From Bdellovibrionales bacterium (GTDB taxonomy: Bacteria > Myxococcota > XYA12-FULL-58-9 > SYDY01), in contig SYDY01000033.1 in assembly GCA_005801425.1 (NCBI GenBank), positions 1 through 9,937 on the forward strand: a stretch of 9,937 nt of DNA. The letters run 5' to 3'. Every line of letters starts with the position of its first letter. Position 1 is the first letter of the stretch. The notes beneath the pieces were generated by a model, which was not told the DNA's origin, did not search any database, and saw only the letters and a list, made by a program, of their open reading frames with translations. Below, piece by piece: positions 5,816-9,937 of the stretch. Both the position numbers and the translations under genes were made by a program.

Positions 5816-6718
5816 ATGCTTCGCATCGCATTCATTGGCCAAGAGAACGCCTTTTCCAAGACGGCATTGGCACCACTTCTTCTTCCTTACGACCCCCGAT
5901 GGAAAATTGCTCTTGTGGTGACATCTTGTGAGCGTGTTGGGACTTTTCGGATGCATAAGCTTTGTATGCCCTCACAGGGCGCAGCAAGCAGCGCCCCTAC
6001 CCCTCATGAGCGTATTCTTAACGTTCCACACCTGCTCACCACCAACATCAACAGCAGCACAGCCCACGATCACATTCAAGCTCAACGCATCGATATGGCT
6101 TTGTGCGTTGGATCCGATCGTTTATTCTCACAAGAAACATTACGCATCACACCCCGCGGTTTTCTCAACGTGCATCCCTCGGCGTTGCCCAAGCTACGCG
6201 GTCCTTGCCCACTTTTTTGGACTGTAAAAAATGGCATGACATTAAGCAGCGTCACCTTGCACTGGATGGATGCCCAAGAAGATCATGGTCCCATCATCGA
6301 CATGCGACCCTTTAAAATTGAACCACGCGCCACCTACGAACAATTGCACCGTGCTGCAAGCGAAGCAGCCATTCCCATGATCCGTGATGCGTTGCTTCGC
6401 ATTGTAGAAAATCGCCTCCAAAGTATTCCACAAGAACATAGCCTAGCCACTCGCGCACGACGTCCAAAATACACTGATGTTCAAATTGATCCCATGCAAT
6501 GGGATATCGAACCTCTCGCCAATTTTATCACCATGGCGCGTGGCGTTCGTACCGCATGGATGCGTGCCGGTGATGAAACATTTTATTTTGAACGTGCGGA
6601 GCGCACAGAGCCTCTGGCCACACTTCCCGGATCCCATGTACGAATAGACGATCGTGTGTTGCTACAATGCAAAGATGGTGTGTTGCATACGCAAATACAG
6701 ACCGTCAATAACACTTGA
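5816..6718 (+). CDS. formyltransferase-fold protein (Fmt/PurN-like), substrate uncertain
   Basis: This 300-residue protein belongs to the 10-formyltetrahydrofolate-dependent formyltransferase superfamily. MLRIAFIGQ opens a Rossmann-like domain. The active-site block GFLNVHPSALPKLRGP supplies Asn118 and His120 within H-x-S-x-LP-x-x-RG-x-x-P, and DAQEDHGPIID supplies Asp156, completing the N-H-D catalytic set. After about residue 205 a smaller domain follows (ARRPKYTDVQIDPMQWDIEPLANFI...), resembling the C-terminal OB-like domain of methionyl-tRNA formyltransferase. The active-site loop departs from the usual Fmt text (SLLPRWRGAAPI), so it may be an Fmt paralogue or a sugar/amino formyltransferase; the cell's main fmt may be elsewhere. 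An upstream in-frame TGA at 5789 leaves 5816 as the only ATG start near the N-terminus. A GGAATG ribosome site at 5803-5808 lies inside the inverted repeat arm. Residues about 46-62 are encoded by an inserted palindromic repeat. The downstream U-box gene starts 65 bases later. Confidence 0.8.
   Translation: MLRIAFIGQENAFSKTALAPLLLPYDPRWKIALVVTSCERVGTFRMHKLCMPSQGAASSAPTPHERILNVPHLLTTNINSSTAHDHIQAQRIDMALCVGSDRLFSQETLRITPRGFLNVHPSALPKLRGPCPLFWTVKNGMTLSSVTLHWMDAQEDHGPIIDMRPFKIEPRATYEQLHRAASEAAIPMIRDALLRIVENRLQSIPQEHSLATRARRPKYTDVQIDPMQWDIEPLANFITMARGVRTAWMRAGDETFYFERAERTEPLATLPGSHVRIDDRVLLQCKDGVLHTQIQTVNNT
5953..6000. repeat. palindromic repeat inserted in frame within the formyltransferase gene
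   Basis: Inside the coding sequence lie two adjacent inverted repeats. GCATA/TATGC (5953-5957 and 5965-5969) is followed by GGGCGC/GCGCCC (5977-5982 and 5991-5996) around AGCAAGCA, and then by CTAC. On the minus strand it starts GTAGGGGCGCT and closes with GCGCCCT, the same frame as the palindrome at positions 13-36. In the protein it accounts for about residues 46-62, a Met/Cys/Ser/Ala/Pro-rich segment (KLCMPSQGAASSAPTP) without resemblance to formyltransferases, near where Fmt proteins have a variable substrate loop. The reading frame stays open. Inverted repeats are seen directly; the claim that it is an inserted mobile repeat is inference from the similarity to the second copy. Confidence 0.6.
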
Positions 6719-6783
6719 AAGATCTGGATGAGCGCGCCATAACCCCACAGTGCCGCCCACAGTATAAACCCAAGGCGGCATTC

Positions 6784-7752
6784 ATGGCACACCCCCCTGA
6801 GCGCGTTCTCCCTGTCCCAGCATCGTCTTTGGTATGGCGTATTGTGCAAACCATCGTGCCCTGCCTTTCACCGACGCAAGGGGACCTCGATCACTATGAG
6901 GCAGCAACTCCACAGCAGCACGCGGCTGCACAGCCACTCGCATTACCTCTGCCTATCGCCCCCGTTGCAGTGGCACCCCAGCCGGCGCCAGCGCATTGGT
7001 TCAATCGTCTCATGACAACAGCCCAGAAAATGGATCTCGTCGATGCTTCCGGCAATCTGTACCTGGAGGTATACCGTGATTATCTTGCTGAAGACGACAC
7101 CTCAATTTCTGTACCCGATATGGCCGTCTCTTCTTTTTTAACAGCCATGCACAAAGCCCAAAATATTTTTGTACCAGACAGGCTTGAAGATGTGATGGAG
7201 ATCATGGGCAGTGACACAGCACGCATCGATCTCTGCATGGAAGCGCCCTTGGTCAAAGGTGTTTATTCGAGTGCAACGGGTCGTACCTATTGGGCTCACC
7301 AATGTATGAAGGGCGAAAACAATACGATACTCTGTCCATTTAGCAGAACCCCACTCAGCGATCTCATACCCAACAAAGACTTTGATATTCTGTTTAAGGC
7401 GGCATTCCCCACCGCATACCATGCCGCCTGCAACGTCAAAGTGAACAGCCTGAAAGAGCATACAAAACGCGTTGCTGCAGAGCGCAAAGCCGCAGCCGAA
7501 CAAGCGCGTCTCAACGCCCAACCCATCAACCAACTCGCAGAAGAGCAACAATTGGCTGCGATCCAGCAAGCCTACGAGCGCGGCATGCACCCCGAAGAAA
7601 TCGCACGGCGCATCCAATTCGATCTAGATCTCGTACGTGCCATGCTCAATATTCCTGAGCCCGATCAAGAGTATCTTGCGGCAATCGCCGCATCACTTGA
7701 AGAGCCCGACTGGGGATTTGGGCACGATTTACCCATAATACAGAACGCGTAG
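6784..7752 (+). CDS. U-box-like domain protein A (putative E3 ubiquitin-ligase-like effector)
   Basis: This is a 322-residue protein, paralogous to the next gene. The start at 6784 is chosen because AAGG lies 8 bases upstream and because MAHP matches the start of the paralogue; an in-frame TTG at 6715 would add 23 residues. Order of parts: N-terminal segment ending in PCLS (1-30); Pro/Ala/Gln-rich linker (35-70); helical block W-NRL-TTAQKMDLV (71-145); U-box-like block about 148-210 (EAPLVKG, ATGRTYW, LCPFSRTPLSDLIPNKDFDILFKAAF); charged Ala/Glu/Arg-rich helix (222-265); and a helix-turn-helix- or UBA-like motif (GMHPEEIARRIQFDLDLVRAML, 267-288). The core follows the U-box pattern 'PV...SG-TY ... 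CP-TR-PL ... LIPN--L', and the spaced Cys/His zinc ligands of a RING finger are missing. U-boxes bind ubiquitin-charged E2 enzymes, which bacteria normally lack, so a role inside a eukaryotic host is inferred. No Sec signal peptide is visible. Function is unproven. Confidence 0.75.
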   Translation: MAHPPERVLPVPASSLVWRIVQTIVPCLSPTQGDLDHYEAATPQQHAAAQPLALPLPIAPVAVAPQPAPAHWFNRLMTTAQKMDLVDASGNLYLEVYRDYLAEDDTSISVPDMAVSSFLTAMHKAQNIFVPDRLEDVMEIMGSDTARIDLCMEAPLVKGVYSSATGRTYWAHQCMKGENNTILCPFSRTPLSDLIPNKDFDILFKAAFPTAYHAACNVKVNSLKEHTKRVAAERKAAAEQARLNAQPINQLAEEQQLAAIQQAYERGMHPEEIARRIQFDLDLVRAMLNIPEPDQEYLAAIAASLEEPDWGFGHDLPIIQNA

Positions 7753-7799
7753 AATTATTATTCGTCACTTAACGTCATGAAAAAGTCGATGATTGTTCA

Positions 7800-7811
7800 T
7801 ATAACCAATAC
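7800..7811 (+). promoter_or_regulatory. candidate -10 box for a leaderless U-box gene B transcript
   Basis: The 59-base gap between the two U-box genes is A/T-rich and holds TATAAC at 7800-7805, 6 bases before the ATG at 7812. A transcript starting from it would begin at or near the start codon. There is no Shine-Dalgarno sequence upstream of this ATG, which fits a leaderless message. No good -35 box is present, so the call is weak; gene B may simply be read through from gene A. Confidence 0.2.
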
Positions 7812-8804
7812 ATGGCACATCCCGCTGACCGCATCCCTCCCGTCGCACCTTCTTGGGGGCAACGCCTATTGCGCTGCTGCATGCCCTGTCTCTCGCAACA
7901 GCACCCCGAAGATGTTTACCAAGCCCAGGAAGACCTGCCTGCTGCAGCCCCACGTCCTTTGACGCCAGAGCTTCAAGCCCCCATCACCGCACAACCAAGG
8001 GCCGAAGCTGCCAGCACCCAGCCATGGGCCAATCGTCTCGTCACAGAAGCCCGTAAAATGCACCTCGTCGGCCCCGACGGCAAACTCTCCACCGAGGTGT
8101 TACGCAATCACACAACAGGCGCAATCGTGAGAGAAGGCACCCCTGATGCTGTGCGCGATGTCGCCCTGTCTGGGCTTTTAACGGCTCTCCACAATGCACG
8201 TCACACCCTCGTACACGATGATATTGAAAGTGTAACGGAGCTCATGGGCTTCAACACAGACATTCTGGATCTTCGCACGGAAGCGCCGTTAGCCAACGGC
8301 TTGTATTCACAAGAAACCGGCCGAACCTATTGGGCCCATCAGTGCACCGTTGATGGCGATGCTCAATTGACCTGTCCCTTTGACAGGCGCCCACTCGGAG
8401 ATCTCGTCCCCAACAAAGAATTTGATCGTCTGTTTAAAGCAGCATTTCCCAAAGCCTATAAACAAGCCTGCAGAATACATACGACCGCTGAAAATGAACA
8501 CAATCAACGCGTGAGACAAGAGCGCGGCGCTGCTGCTGCACAAGCGCGCCTTGATGCCCAGCCCGTCGATCGTGCTGCAGAAGAACAACAAATACGCACG
8601 ATCCAACAACGTCACGCACAGGGTCAAACCCCAGAAGCACTTGCGCTTCAATTTGGTATGGATCTCGAGCTTGTTCGTGCGATGCTTGGGCTCCATGAGC
8701 CTGCTGCGCTGCATCTGGCTGAAGATCGCAACCAACAATTCCGAGATTTAGAAGCGCAAGGTTTTACGTTTGAAGAGATTTTACAACTCGTAAGTGAAGC
8801 TTAA
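7812..8804 (+). CDS. U-box-like domain protein B (paralogue of A)
   Basis: This 330-residue protein has the same architecture as protein A. Residues 157-220 align with 153-216 of A without gaps, with 41 of 64 identical by hand count. The block holds TGRTYWAHQC (169-178), CPFDRRPLGDLVPNKEFD (188-205) and LFKAAFP. Residues outside the U-box are also shared: MAHP-x-x-R at the start, PCLS near 25-28, W-NRL-T-A-KM-LV (72-86), the Ala/Gln/Glu-rich helix (230-265) and G-x-x-PE--A---D-ELVRAML (271-291). Gene B differs by a cysteine cluster at residues 22, 23 and 26 (RCCMPC), a possible lipidation site if the protein reaches a eukaryotic cell. It also has a second short helical motif at the C-terminus (LEAQGFTFEEILQLV, 313-327). 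The pair arose by tandem duplication and then diverged strongly. It ends 10 bases from dnaJ, which converges on it. The E3-ligase function is inferred from the fold pattern alone. Confidence 0.75.
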   Translation: MAHPADRIPPVAPSWGQRLLRCCMPCLSQQHPEDVYQAQEDLPAAAPRPLTPELQAPITAQPRAEAASTQPWANRLVTEARKMHLVGPDGKLSTEVLRNHTTGAIVREGTPDAVRDVALSGLLTALHNARHTLVHDDIESVTELMGFNTDILDLRTEAPLANGLYSQETGRTYWAHQCTVDGDAQLTCPFDRRPLGDLVPNKEFDRLFKAAFPKAYKQACRIHTTAENEHNQRVRQERGAAAAQARLDAQPVDRAAEEQQIRTIQQRHAQGQTPEALALQFGMDLELVRAMLGLHEPAALHLAEDRNQQFRDLEAQGFTFEEILQLVSEA

Positions 8805-8814
8805 GGCACAGTAC

Positions 8815-9885
8815 CTAACCAAAAATCCCGCGTTTTTTCGACGGTTCGCCGTCAAATTCTTCAAGAAGTGTTTTTTGCTTCGACGTCAGATCCGTCGGAA
8901 TTTGCACTTTAACCACCACATGCAAATCACCGCGACCACCACCGCGCAAACGTGGAACACCCCGACGTTTTAATGTGATCACGTCGCCGGGCTGCGTGCC
9001 TTTGGGGATTTTAATTTCTTCATCGCCATCGGGTGTATTTACAGTCACGCTGCTCCCCAACGCCGCGGCCACCATCCCGATAGTGCTCTCTGTGATCAGA
9101 TCATCACCATCGCGTTGCAACGTAGGATGGGCTTCAACCTGCACCGCGATATAAAGATCGCCTGCGGGGCCACCACGCGCACCTGGCTCACCTTCGCCGC
9201 CGTAACGCAAACTCATACCATCGTCAAAACCGGCTGGGATCTGCACCGCGATCTCACGCTTGCCACGCACACGTCCCTGACCCTTGCAACCCTCGCATGG
9301 ATCACCCGGCAATCGACCCTGACCACCACACGCATGACATGGCGTACTCAAAATAAACATGCCTTGGCCTTGCATTATTTGACCACGCCCACGACACGTA
9401 CTGCATGTCACCGGCTGACTGCCTTCTTTTGCGCCCGAACCGCGGCATGTTTCACATGCGGTGTAATGATCAAGCGTGATACTTTTTTTGCAGCCAAACA
9501 AAGCTTCTTCAAACGTTAATTGCAAATCATAGCGCAAATCAGATCCACGTTGTCCACCACCCCCAGCGCCGCGCCGCGCCCCAAAGCCAAAAAGATCGCC
9601 AAAGATATCGCCAAACGATGAAAAAACATCTTCAGCGCCTGAAAAGCCCGAGAAGCCTTGATTGCGCAATCCATCGTGTCCGAATTGATCATAGATGCGG
9701 CGTTTGTCTGGATTACTCAGCACCTCGTAGGCTTCGGACGCTTCTTTGAATTTTTCTGCCGCATCGTGGGAACTGTTGCGGTCGGGATGAAATTCCATGG
9801 CCAACGCACGATACGCTTTTTTTAGCTCGCGCTCATCCGCCGTACGGGTCACCGACAACACAGTATAATAATCACGTTTTTCCAT
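8815..9885 (-). CDS. dnaJ: DnaJ, type I Hsp40 co-chaperone
   Basis: The gene encodes a complete 356-residue DnaJ, slightly shorter than the usual 370-380. DnaJ delivers unfolded proteins to DnaK and stimulates its ATPase in the cytoplasm. Domains in order: J domain (residues 4-67) with HPD at 33-35; Gly/Phe-rich linker (about 75-113, FSGFSG and FGDIFGDLFGFG); the first substrate-binding domain interrupted by four zinc-binding CxxCxGxG repeats (Cys144/147, 161/164, 183/186, 197/200); then the second beta-sandwich domain and a C-terminal tail (KKRGIFG). The start at 9885 gives the canonical MEKRDYYTVL beginning and has AGGA about 9 bases upstream; the reading from 9921 is less likely. Only 52 bases lie upstream in the window, so heat-shock control and linkage to dnaK/grpE cannot be judged. 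It converges on U-box gene B with a 10-base gap and no obvious terminator hairpin. Identification is firm. Confidence 0.97.
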   Translation of the reverse strand: MEKRDYYTVLSVTRTADERELKKAYRALAMEFHPDRNSSHDAAEKFKEASEAYEVLSNPDKRRIYDQFGHDGLRNQGFSGFSGAEDVFSSFGDIFGDLFGFGARRGAGGGGQRGSDLRYDLQLTFEEALFGCKKSITLDHYTACETCRGSGAKEGSQPVTCSTCRGRGQIMQGQGMFILSTPCHACGGQGRLPGDPCEGCKGQGRVRGKREIAVQIPAGFDDGMSLRYGGEGEPGARGGPAGDLYIAVQVEAHPTLQRDGDDLITESTIGMVAAALGSSVTVNTPDGDEEIKIPKGTQPGDVITLKRRGVPRLRGGGRGDLHVVVKVQIPTDLTSKQKTLLEEFDGEPSKKRGIFG

Positions 9886-9937
9886 CAGAGAGGGTCCTCG
9901 GGGGTGGTGCCGGGTATTCACCGTTACTTTTTTGGCA

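Noticed and set aside
6715-6783. Earlier TTG start for U-box protein A (23 extra residues)
   Set aside because: The TTG overlaps the formyltransferase stop, whereas ATG 6784 has AAGG at 8 bases and aligns with the MAHP start of the paralogue.
7234-7440. Zinc RING finger in the U-box-like proteins
   Set aside because: The conserved cysteines in the block are too few and wrongly spaced for a C3HC4 set; one of them (A Cys151) is Arg in B. A zinc-free U-box fits better.
7138-7617. Minus-strand 159-residue open frame inside U-box gene A, and the matching one at 8307-8738 in gene B
   Set aside because: Both are antisense shadows. They occur in the same place in both paralogues only because the sense genes are homologous, and they lack starts or signals of their own.
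1-9937. CRISPR arrays, tRNA or rRNA genes, prophage genes, dif site
   Set aside because: No regularly spaced direct repeats, no cloverleaf with a CCA end, no rRNA-like conserved stretch, no phage structural genes, and no convincing dif-like palindrome near xerC were seen on reading both strands.

Overview
The window is from a Gram-negative bacterium. A lipobox lipoprotein and an outer-membrane beta-barrel protein ending in Phe show this. The presence of folate-dependent TrmFO (absent from gammaproteobacteria), placed two genes upstream of a xerC-type recombinase, suggests a deltaproteobacterial/Myxococcota-like or other non-gamma lineage. This placement is inference; there is no rRNA or other marker to fix it. 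Base composition looks close to half G+C throughout and no gene stands out as foreign by composition on reading.

Layout. (1) 1-106: a perfect 20-base palindrome downstream of a leftward lipoprotein gene (107-658, minus). (2) 758-4017, plus: trmFO (tRNA m5U54 methylation), srkA/yihE-like kinase (start overlaps the trmFO stop by ATGA) and xerC-type tyrosine recombinase with all six catalytic residues; a housekeeping run that is probably co-transcribed. (3) 4018-4090: short convergent gap holding a small GC-rich palindrome. (4) 4091-5608, minus: an uncharacterised outer-membrane beta-barrel protein. (5) 5609-5815: a divergent gap dominated by a large imperfect inverted repeat (two 54-base arms, 29-base centre) that ends one base before the next start codon. 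(6) 5816-6718, plus: a formyltransferase of the Fmt/PurN fold, carrying in frame a copy of a GC-rich palindromic repeat related to the one at the left edge of the window. (7) 6784-7752 and 7812-8804, plus: two tandem paralogues whose central 64-residue block resembles the eukaryotic-type U-box (E3 ubiquitin ligase) domain, with a conserved N-terminal segment, a Pro/Ala/Gln-rich linker, a charged helical stretch and a C-terminal helix-turn-helix- or UBA-like motif. (8) 8815-9885, minus: dnaJ, complete type I, converging on the second U-box gene with a 10-base gap.

The most notable content is the pair of U-box-like genes. Ubiquitin-ligase folds in bacteria are best known as secreted effectors acting in eukaryotic hosts, so they may point to an organism that lives with or preys on eukaryotes, although the window shows no secretion machinery. 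The second theme is small palindromic elements. At least three kinds are seen here, one lying inside a coding sequence and one abutting a start codon. No tRNA, rRNA, CRISPR array, transposase gene or prophage gene was recognised, and no stretch longer than 300 bases lacks a gene.
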